NCBI GenBank assembly: GCA_009469685.1
Contig: SSTA01000129.1
Coordinates: 1-20,603, forward strand
Direction: 5' to 3'
Source of the DNA: Azonexaceae bacterium
GTDB taxonomy: Bacteria > Pseudomonadota > Gammaproteobacteria > Burkholderiales > Rhodocyclaceae
DNA length: 20,603 bases
The position numbers and the translations under genes were made by a program. Shown piece after piece: positions 1-7,217 of this stretch (the first letter of the stretch is position 1; each line of letters opens with the position of its first letter). The notes beneath the pieces are model-generated. The model did no database searches and was not told the DNA's origin. It saw only the letters and a program-made list of their open reading frames with translations.

Positions 1-297
1 CTGGCGGAAGTTCTTCAGGTCGTCGATGGACAGATCGTAGCCGGTCAGGTGCAGGAGGGAGTAGATCAGCATCGAGCCGTGGCCGTTGGAGAGCACGAAA
101 CGGTCGCGATCGGCCCACTTGGGGTTGGCCGGATTGTGCTTCAGATGGCGGCGCCAGAGGACTTCGGCGATTTCCGCCATGCCCATGGGGGCGCCGGGGT
201 GACCGGAATTGGCCTTCTGGACGGCGTCCATGGCGAGGGCGCGGATGGCGCCGGTGAAAGGGGTGAAAACAGGGGGCTTGACCGTGGTTGCGCTCAT
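1..297 (-). CDS. tkt: Transketolase, N-terminal 99 codons (runs off left edge)
   Basis: Transketolase is a thiamine-diphosphate enzyme that moves two-carbon units between sugar phosphates, here serving RuBP regeneration in the Calvin cycle. The reverse strand from the ATG at 297 reads [20 protein letters not shown] and continues without a stop to the edge. The segment shows the family N-terminal hallmarks: an [13 protein letters not shown] stretch (the GHPG loop that helps bind the cofactor) at about residues 29-41, and [11 protein letters not shown] around residues 64-74. A modest GGA-type ribosome site precedes the ATG. It is the last visible gene of the cbbM-fbp-prkB run, 160 bp beyond prkB, and the context suggests the carbon-fixation transketolase. 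It could equally be the only transketolase of the genome. The remaining roughly 570 codons lie outside the window. Confidence 0.95.
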   Translation of the reverse strand, partial: MSATTVKPPVFTPFTGAIRALAMDAVQKANSGHPGAPMGMAEIAEVLWRRHLKHNPANPKWADRDRFVLSNGHGSMLIYSLLHLTGYDLSIDDLKNFRQ

Positions 298-457
298 GAG
301 ACTCTATCCGTTTGGCGTAATTTCTCGCCCGGAGAAAAGACGAAATTATCCGGCAAACCGGGCGCTTTGGGTAGGGCGATCGTTACCGAAAGGTGGGGAA
401 AACGGGGCGGCCGGGCGCGAATCGACTCGGCGCGCACCATTTCGACAAGAAATGCCG
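298..457. other. prkB-tkt intergenic gap with inverted repeat
   Basis: This 160-bp gap separates prkB from transketolase. It contains two nested inverted repeats: TAATTTC (318-324) against GAAATTA (342-348), and inside them TTCTC (322-326) against GAGAA (332-336) around a five-base loop. There is no clear T-run, so a terminator is not well supported. A processing or pausing hairpin, or a secondary regulatory site for transketolase, is possible. No coding sequence is evident. Confidence 0.3.
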
Positions 458-1330
458 TCAGGCGAGTTTCTTCTTCTCCATCAACTTCCAGATCAAGGGC
501 GTCAGGATCAATTGCATCGCAATGTCCAGCTTGTCTCCGGGAACGACGAGGGTGTTCGCGCGGGACATGAAGGAGTCCTTGATCATCGCCAGGAGGTAGG
601 GAAAATCCACGCCGCGCGGATTGCGGAAGCGGATGACCACCATGGACTCGCCGGCGTTCGGGATATCCCGGGCGATGAAGGGATTGGACGTATCCACCAC
701 CGGTACGCGCTGGAAATTGATATGGGTATGCTCGAATTGGGGCACGATGTAATGGACGTAGTCGGGCATGCGCGACAGGATGACGTCGGTGACCGCCTCG
801 CGCGAATAGCCCCGCAGATTGGTGTCCCGGTTGATCTTCTGGATCCATTCCAGGTTGATCACCGGGACGACGCCGATCATCAGGTCGGTGTAGTGAGCGA
901 CATTGACGTCACCGGTATGCACGGCCCCATGGAGACCCTCGTAGAAGAGCATGTCGGTCCCGGCGGGGAGATCGCTCCAGGGGGTGAAGGTTCCCGGCGG
1001 AGAGCCGAGTCGGGCGCTTTCGCCCTCGCTATGGACGTAGTAGCGCCGTTTGCCGCTCCCGCATTCTCCATAGGTCCGGAAGAGATTCTCCAGTTCCTTG
1101 AGCAGGTTGGCTTCGGGTCCGAAGTGGGAGAGGCGGGATTCGCCGAGAATTGCGCGTTCGGTATTGATGCGCACGAACTCTTCCCGTTCGTAACGGTGGA
1201 AACTGTCGCCTTCGACTATGGCCGCCTTGACTCCCTCGCGGCGGAAGATGTTTTCGAACACATTCTTGACCGTGCTGGTCCCGGCTCCCGAGGAGCCCGT
1301 CACGGCGATGACCGGATGCTTGATGGACAC
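458..1330 (-). CDS. prkB: Phosphoribulokinase
   Basis: This enzyme phosphorylates ribulose 5-phosphate with ATP to give RuBP, the CO2 acceptor of RuBisCO. The 290-residue length matches the proteobacterial phosphoribulokinase class. A P-loop, GSSGAGTST, lies at residues 12-20, followed by an EGDSFHRYER segment (about 40-49) that holds the expected substrate-binding and catalytic Asp, His and Arg. The start is GTG at 1330-1328, chosen because a GGGAG ribosome site lies just upstream (about 1338-1342) and the P-loop then has its usual distance from the N-terminus. It follows fbp by 27 bp and belongs to the same leftward cbb operon as cbbM. The symbol cbbP would be an equivalent name. Confidence 0.96.
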   Translation of the reverse strand: MSIKHPVIAVTGSSGAGTSTVKNVFENIFRREGVKAAIVEGDSFHRYEREEFVRINTERAILGESRLSHFGPEANLLKELENLFRTYGECGSGKRRYYVHSEGESARLGSPPGTFTPWSDLPAGTDMLFYEGLHGAVHTGDVNVAHYTDLMIGVVPVINLEWIQKINRDTNLRGYSREAVTDVILSRMPDYVHYIVPQFEHTHINFQRVPVVDTSNPFIARDIPNAGESMVVIRFRNPRGVDFPYLLAMIKDSFMSRANTLVVPGDKLDIAMQLILTPLIWKLMEKKKLA

Positions 1331-1357
1331 GATGCTTCTCCCTGATATGACGCGAAT

Positions 1358-2371
1358 TCAGGCCGCAATGGGCAGGTTTTCATGGTGGTAGCGGGCGATG
1401 CGTTCGACCTCGGATCGCGAACCCAGGATGACGGCGATCCGCTGGTGCAACGCCTCCGGCCGAGCATCCAGGATGCGTTCCATGCCCGTGGTGGCTGCGC
1501 CGCCGGCCTGTTCGACGATCATGGCCATGGGATTGGCCTCGTAGAGCAGTCGAAGACGCCCCGGTCTGCCCGGATCCCTGAGGTCCTGCGGATAGAGAAA
1601 GACTCCGCCCCGATTGAGGATGCGATGGACTTCGGCCACCAGGGAGGCGATCCAGCGCATGTTGAAGTCCTTGTCCCGCGGGCCGCTTCGGCCGGCACGG
1701 CATTCTGCCACGTAGCGCTGGACCGGCGGATGCCAGAAGCGCTCGTTGGACATATTGATGGCGAATTCGGATGTTTCCTCCGGAATTCGCAACGTCGAGT
1801 GGGTGAGAATGAACTCTCCAATGGCCCGGTCCAGAGTGAAGCCGTGGACGCCATTGCCGGTCGTCAGCACCAGCATGGTGTTCGGCCCGTAGATGGCATA
1901 GCCGGCACAGATTTGTTGGGTGCCCGGCTGGAGGAAATCTTCCGGGGCGGGGTCTCGGTCGGGGTCGGGGTGCTTGAGGATGGAAAATATGGTCCCGACG
2001 GTCATCGCAATGTCGGTGTTCGAAGAGCCGTCCAGAGGGTCGAAGACCAGCAGGTAGCGGCCCCGCCGGTGGGTGGGCAGGATGTGCTCCATCTCCTCGG
2101 AAGCCATGGCCGCCAGGTGGCCGCGCCAGGCGTTCGCTCTGATCATGGCGCCGTTGGCGATGAGATCGAGCTTCTTCTGTTCTTCGCCCTGGATGTTTCC
2201 GCTGCCGGCGGAACCCAGTATGTCGGCGAGCGCACCGTTGGCGACGATGCCGGAAATGGCTTTGCAGGCCGTGGCGATGTCGCTCAGCAGCCCGGTGAAA
2301 TCGCCACTGGCGCCCGGGTGACGCGTTTGCTCTTCGCTGATGAATTGGCTCAAGGTCGGACGGTGGGGCAT
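1358..2371 (-). CDS. fbp: Fructose-1,6-bisphosphatase class 1, Calvin-cycle copy
   Basis: It hydrolyses fructose 1,6-bisphosphate to fructose 6-phosphate during RuBP regeneration. The 337-residue protein carries the metal-binding signature DPLDGSSN at 111-118, an upstream SEE (91-93), an NMSNERFW segment, and a C-terminal [19 protein letters not shown] block. All are typical of class 1 FBPases. The open frame extends further upstream into cbbM, but the true start is the ATG at 2371-2369. An AAAGGAG ribosome site sits 7 bases before it and overlaps the cbbM stop codon, so translation is probably coupled. A second class 1 FBPase lies at 6162-7181. This copy is assigned to CO2 fixation from its operon position between cbbM and prkB. 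Confidence 0.96.
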   Translation of the reverse strand: MPHRPTLSQFISEEQTRHPGASGDFTGLLSDIATACKAISGIVANGALADILGSAGSGNIQGEEQKKLDLIANGAMIRANAWRGHLAAMASEEMEHILPTHRRGRYLLVFDPLDGSSNTDIAMTVGTIFSILKHPDPDRDPAPEDFLQPGTQQICAGYAIYGPNTMLVLTTGNGVHGFTLDRAIGEFILTHSTLRIPEETSEFAINMSNERFWHPPVQRYVAECRAGRSGPRDKDFNMRWIASLVAEVHRILNRGGVFLYPQDLRDPGRPGRLRLLYEANPMAMIVEQAGGAATTGMERILDARPEALHQRIAVILGSRSEVERIARYHHENLPIAA

Positions 2372-2382
2372 CGCATTCTCCT

Positions 2383-3765
2383 TTAGCGGCACAGGCGCTG
2401 CCGCCAGCCGGGGTAGAAGCTGTCGGCATCGGCGGGGAAGGATTCGAAGGCGCGGGCGAGTTCCCGGTGGGCGGCGGCGTACTCGAGTACGTCGCTGCCG
2501 CTCTTCCAGGCCTCGTAGGCCTGGAAGAGCGAGGTGGCGCCGGCCACGGGGCCGTCCAGATGGCCGAAGGAGCCTCCGCCACAGGTGTTGATCACATTGG
2601 CATGGCCCAGGTTCTTGAAGAAGCCGGGCAGGCGTACGGCGTTCATGCCGCCGGAGATGATGGGCGTATTGCCCTTCATTCCACGCCATTCCTGCCGAAA
2701 ATAGGGGCCGTCGGCGACTTCGCGCTCCATCATGTAGGCGATGGCGCGGTCCGAGGCTTCGCCCTCCATCTTGCCGTAGCCCATGGTTCCGGTGTGCATG
2801 CCGGAGGCGCCTTGCAACCGGCTCATCTTGCAGTGCACGAAACCGGAGTAGCCGCGCTTGGACTGGGGGCTGGTGACGGCGCCGTGGCCCGCCCGATGGT
2901 AATGCAGGAACTGGCGCGGGAAATAACGGCGGGCGAGGGTGACGGCGGTGGGGCCCCCCACGTAGCCATCGACCAGGAAGGCGACGCGGTTGGCGTTTTC
3001 GCCGAAGGTCTCAAGGATGTACTCGCCCCGGGCGATCATCTCGAAGGGGTCGTCGGCGGTGATGTTGGCGGAAAAAATCTTGGGTTTGCCCGTGCAGTCC
3101 TGCGCTCGCCGCAGGGCATCGGCCACCAGGGGAATGGTTTCCTTCAGGGGAGCGAAAACCTGGTTGCCCTGGGGCTCATCGTTCTTGATGAACTCCCCGC
3201 CCAGCCAGAATTGGTAACAGGCGTCGGCGAAGGGCTGGGGGCGCAGGCCCAGCTTGGGTTTGATGATGGTGCCCACCACCAGGCCGCCGTCGACCAGAGG
3301 ACGGCCGAGCAGGCGCCAGAGGTCCACGATGTTCATGGCCGGGCCGTCGAAAAGCGCAAGCAGAGCCGGCGGCACCCAGAAGTCCTGCATCTTGCCGTAT
3401 TCCACGTCGCCCATGCCCTGATTGTTGCCTATGGTCAGCGTCAGGAAGGAGACGATCATCGCCCGGCCGTCAATGATGTTGCGGTCGAACAGCTCGTTCG
3501 GGAAAGCGATCTTCATCAGCCAATCGCCTTCGGGGAGTGGGGAGAGGTGATAGACCAGGGCATCCACCGAGCGGGTGAAATCGTCCGTGGTGCACACCTC
3601 GACGTTGGTGCCTGCGGAGGATTCCGCCGCGAAATGGGCGGCGGTCGCCAGTGGCTCGTAACCGGTCTTCGGTTTGAAGTGGTATGCACAGAGGACATGA
3701 CGGCCGTCGGCGATGAGCCGTTCTTCCTGCAAGTCGAGATTGACGTAGCGCTTGCTCTGATCCAT
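2383..3765 (-). CDS. cbbM: Form II ribulose-1,5-bisphosphate carboxylase/oxygenase large subunit
   Basis: This is the CO2-fixing enzyme, of the form II type that works as large-subunit oligomers without small subunits. The 460-residue protein resembles the Rhodospirillum rubrum type, with starts and internal blocks such as [10 protein letters not shown] and [14 protein letters not shown]. Key residues are present: catalytic Lys169 in TIIKPKLG, carbamylated Lys194 with Asp196 and Glu197 in FIKNDE, His290 in HYHRAGHG, and loop-6 Lys332 in GYGKMEG. The start is the ATG at 3765-3763, preceded by a strong GAGGAGAAGG ribosome site. The open frame continues upstream into the promoter gap, but that part is not family-like. 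The gene heads the leftward operon with fbp, prkB and tkt. No small subunit or cbbQ/cbbO activase gene is seen. Confidence 0.98.
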   Translation of the reverse strand: MDQSKRYVNLDLQEERLIADGRHVLCAYHFKPKTGYEPLATAAHFAAESSAGTNVEVCTTDDFTRSVDALVYHLSPLPEGDWLMKIAFPNELFDRNIIDGRAMIVSFLTLTIGNNQGMGDVEYGKMQDFWVPPALLALFDGPAMNIVDLWRLLGRPLVDGGLVVGTIIKPKLGLRPQPFADACYQFWLGGEFIKNDEPQGNQVFAPLKETIPLVADALRRAQDCTGKPKIFSANITADDPFEMIARGEYILETFGENANRVAFLVDGYVGGPTAVTLARRYFPRQFLHYHRAGHGAVTSPQSKRGYSGFVHCKMSRLQGASGMHTGTMGYGKMEGEASDRAIAYMMEREVADGPYFRQEWRGMKGNTPIISGGMNAVRLPGFFKNLGHANVINTCGGGSFGHLDGPVAGATSLFQAYEAWKSGSDVLEYAAAHRELARAFESFPADADSFYPGWRQRLCR

Positions 3766-3881
3766 GGGCCTTCTCCTCACACAAAATGAAATCCTGATGA
3801 CTGCCATCCTAGAAAGGGATAGCCATAAATAACAGTCAGTAGTTTTTATATTTTGTATAAATAGAAGCTTATTATTCGGCT
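3766..3881. promoter_or_regulatory. cbbM-cbbR divergent promoter region
   Basis: This 116-bp gap between divergent starts is strikingly AT-rich compared with its surroundings. On the plus strand a TATAAA at 3856-3861, with a weak CAGTCA at 3833-3838 (17-bp spacing), could form the cbbR promoter. The cbbM promoter must run the other way from the same gap, but I see no strong -35/-10 pair for it. That would fit an activator-dependent promoter. Both promoter assignments are inference from sequence alone. Confidence 0.55.
3846..3860. promoter_or_regulatory. Candidate CbbR operator (LysR-type T-N11-A dyad)
   Basis: The 15-bp sequence TTATATTTTGTATAA has symmetrical arms TTATA and TATAA and contains the T-N11-A pattern (T3847, A3859) bound by LysR-type regulators. 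It lies 21 bp before the cbbR start and overlaps the possible cbbR -10 element, as expected for autorepression coupled to activation of the divergent cbbM operon. The AT-rich background makes a chance dyad possible. Confidence 0.45.
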
Positions 3882-4808
3882 GTGAGAAACCCAACCTTTC
3901 GCCAGCTTCGTGTCTTTGAGGCGGTGGCGCGCCACCTTTCCTTTTCTCGGGCAGCTGAAGAGCTCTTCCTGACCCAGCCGGCCGTATCCATGCAAGTCAA
4001 ACAGCTGGAAGCGGGCGTTGGTCTGCCCCTGGTGGCCCAGTCAGGAAAACGGGTCCAGCTGACCGAAGCGGGCGTGCTCATGGCCCAGGTCGCCCGCCGT
4101 ATCGCCGGCGAATTGAGGCTCGCCGGCGACGCCGTCGCCGCCCTGCAAGGATTGGCGACCGGGAGTCTGGCCATCGCCGTGGTGTCGACGGCGATCTATT
4201 TCGCTCCCCATTTTCTGGCGAGTTTCAGTACCCGCCACCCCGGCATCCAGGTTCGCCTGCTGGAGGCCAATCGCGAGCAGGTGTTGAAACTGCTCTTCGA
4301 AAATGAAGTGCAACTGGCCATCATGGGGCAACCGCCCGACGGGAGCGGTCTTGACGCCGAGTATTTCGCCGATCACCCCCTCGGGGTCGTCGCCGCACCG
4401 GACCATCCGCTGGTCTCTCGCCCAGGGCTGCAGGCTGCCGATCTGGCCGGAGAGGTGTTCGTCTTGCGGGAGAGCGGTTCCGGAACCCGGCGAACCATGG
4501 AGCGATATTTCACCGATCACGGGGTCGCTCTGCGCGCCGGCATGGAACTGGCCAGCAACGAAACCATCAAGCAAGCGGTGATGGCCGGCCTGGGCCTGGG
4601 ATTTCTATCGCTTCATACCATCGGGCTGGAGTTGGCGAGCAATCGACTCCGGGTTCTCGACGTGGCGGGCTTGCCAGTCCGCCGCCGCTGGAACCTCTGC
4701 GCACGCCAGGACCGCTTGCTCTCTCCAGCGGCCCTGGCCTTTCGCCAGTTCGTACTACAAGATGGCCAGGAATTGCTCCTGGAAGGTGTGCTGGGCCCGC
4801 GCCCGTGA
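3882..4808 (+). CDS. cbbR: LysR-type transcriptional regulator, CbbR-like
   Basis: It is a probable activator of the divergent cbbM operon. The 308-residue protein has an N-terminal winged helix-turn-helix (about residues 5-63, with [20 protein letters not shown] as the recognition region). A substrate-binding domain follows from about residue 90, which in CbbR proteins senses Calvin-cycle metabolites. The start is GTG at 3882: the family-typical N-terminus begins there, and the next in-frame Met falls inside the recognition helix. No good ribosome site precedes the GTG, so expression may be low. It ends three bases before the end of the convergent Yip1-family gene. The specific CbbR identity rests on position; the LysR family call is secure. 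Confidence 0.9.
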   Translation: MRNPTFRQLRVFEAVARHLSFSRAAEELFLTQPAVSMQVKQLEAGVGLPLVAQSGKRVQLTEAGVLMAQVARRIAGELRLAGDAVAALQGLATGSLAIAVVSTAIYFAPHFLASFSTRHPGIQVRLLEANREQVLKLLFENEVQLAIMGQPPDGSGLDAEYFADHPLGVVAAPDHPLVSRPGLQAADLAGEVFVLRESGSGTRRTMERYFTDHGVALRAGMELASNETIKQAVMAGLGLGFLSLHTIGLELASNRLRVLDVAGLPVRRRWNLCARQDRLLSPAALAFRQFVLQDGQELLLEGVLGPRP

Positions 4809-4811
4809 CCG

Positions 4812-5414
4812 TCAAATGGCCCACCAGCTGAGCAGAATGCTCAGCAGGGCGGCGCAGACGATCATCAGCCCGATCCAGGCGCATACACCCGCGAAAGTCA
4901 CCATGTTCGCGATGTAGTGGCACTTGCGGGCATCATCGACCTTGAGCAGTGGCCGTACGCCATGGCGAATCAAGGCAGCCGACCCCAACCAAGCCAGCGC
5001 GACGATGACTCCATTGAATGCCAGGCTGGGCACGAACAGGGCCAGAGCGGATAGCCACAGCGGAACCGGTGCGATGGCAGCGAGCGCATAGGCGTTTTCG
5101 TAGCCCGGGTCGTGGTCCTGCGCCATGGCCATGCGCTGTATCAGCATGGCCATGAAGGAAACCATGGCGATCTGGACGAAAAAGAGAACGAAACCGGTCG
5201 CCATGAGCTGCGCAGTGCTAAGGGCGGGAACCGAGAGTGGGAAAACGGCCCCGGGATTGACGGTTTCGGCATAAATGTACATGGCCGGCGGCAGGACCGA
5301 CATCGGAAGGACAAGGGTGGTCCTCAGCTTCCTGACCGTCGGGTGATCGCGGGCGATGTCGCGCCAGCCCTCGGTTTCGGAAACGAGCATGGCGGGAAAG
5401 TGTGCGAACGACAT
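4812..5414 (-). CDS. Yip1/DUF1282-family integral membrane protein
   Basis: This 200-residue hydrophobic protein has about five membrane segments (roughly residues 31-49, 70-95, 107-128, 131-150 and 170-196). A short cytosolic-looking N-terminus contains a MLVSETEGWRDIARDHP stretch, a pattern I associate with bacterial Yip1-domain proteins. No catalytic motif is visible and the function is unknown. The ATG at 5414 has a CTGGAGG ribosome site six bases upstream. The gene ends three bases from the cbbR stop, in convergent orientation, so the two transcripts probably run into each other. The family assignment is from recalled pattern and moderate in certainty; the multi-pass membrane nature is clear. 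Confidence 0.75.
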   Translation of the reverse strand: MSFAHFPAMLVSETEGWRDIARDHPTVRKLRTTLVLPMSVLPPAMYIYAETVNPGAVFPLSVPALSTAQLMATGFVLFFVQIAMVSFMAMLIQRMAMAQDHDPGYENAYALAAIAPVPLWLSALALFVPSLAFNGVIVALAWLGSAALIRHGVRPLLKVDDARKCHYIANMVTFAGVCAWIGLMIVCAALLSILLSWWAI

Positions 5415-5443
5415 GGTGGCCTCCAGAGTTTCCGCCGGAAGCG

Positions 5444-5468
5444 CGCCGACGCCCCATCGGCGTCGGCG
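5444..5468 (-). terminator. Strong GC hairpin after the receiver gene
   Basis: A perfect 10-bp stem, CGCCGACGCC (5444-5453) with GGCGTCGGCG (5459-5468) around a five-base loop, lies about 45 bp beyond the receiver-gene stop and 30 bp before the Yip1-family start. It lacks a T-run on either strand, so it may act in a factor-dependent way or as an mRNA stabiliser rather than as a classical intrinsic terminator. Confidence 0.45.
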
Positions 5469-5514
5469 AGGGCGGGCTGTTCGTTAGAGCCTGGGAGTCG
5501 CTGCCGGTTCCTGT

Positions 5515-6102
5515 CTAGGGACGGACGGTTTCGGGGGCGGAATCGGCGGTTCGCTTGCGCGCAGGGGCCAGATCGGGATCGAGAAGATGCTCTATCCGGC
5601 TGAAGATTTCGAATCGGGAAAAGGGTTTCTTCATGAAATCGTCGGCGCCGATGCGATCGGCGTAGAACTGTTCCGTCGCCTGCTCATTGCCGCTCATCAT
5701 AATCACCGGAATGTCCCGGGTCAGCGGGTCGCGCCGCAGGGTGCGCAAGACGGCGAAGCCGCTCATGCCGGGTAGGACGATGTCGAGGAAGACCAGTTCC
5801 GGACGATCGCGGCGGGCAATTTCCAGCGCTGTCTCGCCATTGAGCGCTTCGTGGGTGACGAACCCAACCGAACGAAGATTCTTGCGCAAGACCGCCACGA
5901 CCGTTGGCGAGTCGTCGACGATCAGCGCCCGGGTCCCCTTGCGGGCGTTCACGCGCTGACGCGACCGCCGCTCCGAATTCGTTGTGGCGGCAGGCTCTGG
6001 CGCCACAGGCGGGCACGGCGGAACCGCCTGCTCGACGGGTTCCGGTGTCTTTGCTTCCGCAGCCCTGGCAAAAGCTGCACGAATCTGATTCAAGATGCCC
6101 AT
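5515..6102 (-). CDS. Single-domain response regulator (CheY-like receiver) with N-terminal extension
   Basis: This 195-residue protein has one receiver domain at about residues 57-175 and no output domain. The acidic pair D63-D64, phospho-acceptor D107 (in VFLDIVLPGMSG), S137 and K159-P160 are all in place, so phosphorylation should work. The first 56 residues are an Ala/Pro-rich extension that opens with a short amphipathic stretch (MGILNQIRAAFARAAEA) and ends in a basic patch. They may mediate binding to a partner or membrane. The start at 6102 is supported by a CGGAGAA ribosome site. It lies 59 bp beyond fbp, with a hairpin between them. No kinase gene is adjacent. CheY/PilH-type signalling is possible but unproven. 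Confidence 0.9.
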   Translation of the reverse strand: MGILNQIRAAFARAAEAKTPEPVEQAVPPCPPVAPEPAATTNSERRSRQRVNARKGTRALIVDDSPTVVAVLRKNLRSVGFVTHEALNGETALEIARRDRPELVFLDIVLPGMSGFAVLRTLRRDPLTRDIPVIMMSGNEQATEQFYADRIGADDFMKKPFSRFEIFSRIEHLLDPDLAPARKRTADSAPETVRP

Positions 6103-6139
6103 GGCTGTTCTCCGTGGGGTTCTACGGCCCCATTGCGGT

Positions 6140-6157
6140 TGGGCGGCTGACCGCCCA
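6140..6157 (-). terminator. Hairpin after the second fbp
   Basis: A perfect 7-bp stem (TGGGCGG at 6140-6146 with CCGCCCA at 6151-6157) and a four-base loop sits five bases beyond the fbp stop. No T-run follows it on the minus strand, so it is a weak or attenuating terminator candidate between fbp and the receiver gene. Confidence 0.4.
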
Positions 6158-6161
6158 GGTA

Positions 6162-7181
6162 TTAGGTTGCAGCGCCGTGGTAGGCGGTCACCCGTTCGAC
6201 TTCTTGCTTCGATCCCAGAATGACGGGAACTCTTTGATGCAGCTTCTCCGGCTTGAGTTCCAGGATACGCTGTTTACCCGTCGTGGCCGCCCCGCCGGCC
6301 TGCTCGACCAGGAATGCCATGGGGTTGGCTTCGTACATCAGTCGCAGCTTTCCTCCCTTGTCTCGGGTCTTGGCGTCGATGGGGTACAGGAAAATGCCCC
6401 CCCGGGTCATGATGCGGTGGACGTCGGCGACCATGGAGGCTACCCAGCGCATGTTGAAATCCTTGCCGCGAGGGCCTTCCTTACCCAGGACGAGTTCATC
6501 GATATAGCGCTGGACAGGGACTTCCCAGTGACGCCGGTTCGACATGTTGATGGCGAACTCCTTGGTCTCTGCCGGAATACGCGCGTTTTCCTGGGTCAGC
6601 ACGAAGGCCCCAACCTCGCGGTCGAGGGTGAAGACGACCACGCCATCACCGACGGTCAGCACCAGAAGAGTCGTCGGACCATAGACCGTGTAGCCTGCGG
6701 CGACCTGTTCGGTGCCCGGTTGCAGAAAGGCCTGTTCGGCGCCCCGGGGCGTGGAGAGATCGGCGCCCTCCGGACATTTCAGGACCGAGAAAATCGTTCC
6801 CACCGAAACGTTTACGTCGATATTGGAGGATCCGTCCAGGGGATCGAAGAGCAGGAGATACTCGCCTTGCGGGTAGCGATGGGGAATCGTGTGCGGTAGG
6901 TCCATTTCCTCGGAAGCCATGGCCGCCAGATGCCCGCCCCACTCGTTCGCTTCGAGCAGAATCTCATTGGAAAGAACGTCCAGCTTCTTCTGGGCCTCGC
7001 CCTGTACATTGTCGCTGCCGGCCTCGCCCAGGATGCCCCCCAAACCTCCTTTGCCGATCGCAATCGAAATGGCCTTGCAGGCTCTCGAGACGACTTCGAT
7101 GAGAAGTTTCAGGTCCGCGGTGATGATGCCTTTTTCCCGTTGCTGCTCGATCAGGTAACGGGACAGTGTCATGCGCGCCAT
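6162..7181 (-). CDS. fbp: Fructose-1,6-bisphosphatase class 1, second copy
   Basis: This is a 339-residue class 1 FBPase of the gluconeogenic kind. It has the metal-binding DPLDGSSN at 113-120, the preceding SEE (90-92), [15 protein letters not shown], and the C-terminal [19 protein letters not shown] block. It aligns nearly end to end by eye with the Calvin-operon copy at 1358-2371. It differs in the N-terminal 30 residues, in a longer segment after FSVLK ([15 protein letters not shown]), and in the C-terminal tail. The start at 7181 has a CGGAG ribosome site five bases upstream; an alternative Met lies three codons inside without one. Standing apart from the cbb genes, it is probably the housekeeping enzyme, though which copy serves which flux is inference. 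Confidence 0.96.
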   Translation of the reverse strand: MARMTLSRYLIEQQREKGIITADLKLLIEVVSRACKAISIAIGKGGLGGILGEAGSDNVQGEAQKKLDVLSNEILLEANEWGGHLAAMASEEMDLPHTIPHRYPQGEYLLLFDPLDGSSNIDVNVSVGTIFSVLKCPEGADLSTPRGAEQAFLQPGTEQVAAGYTVYGPTTLLVLTVGDGVVVFTLDREVGAFVLTQENARIPAETKEFAINMSNRRHWEVPVQRYIDELVLGKEGPRGKDFNMRWVASMVADVHRIMTRGGIFLYPIDAKTRDKGGKLRLMYEANPMAFLVEQAGGAATTGKQRILELKPEKLHQRVPVILGSKQEVERVTAYHGAAT

Positions 7182-7217
7182 GGAGGCTCCGGTGGTTGGC
7201 GGTGAAAACCAGCGATT

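Noticed and set aside
209..1345. Plus-strand open frame of 378 codons across tkt and prkB
   Set aside because: It crosses two recognised genes and their gap, has no recognisable domain, and would need to overlap phosphoribulokinase completely.
2467..3789. Long plus-strand open frame (440 codons) opposite cbbM
   Set aside because: It is the mirror of a certain form II RuBisCO gene; its translation is Gly/Ala/His/Val-rich with no family motif, as expected of an antisense shadow in GC-rich DNA.
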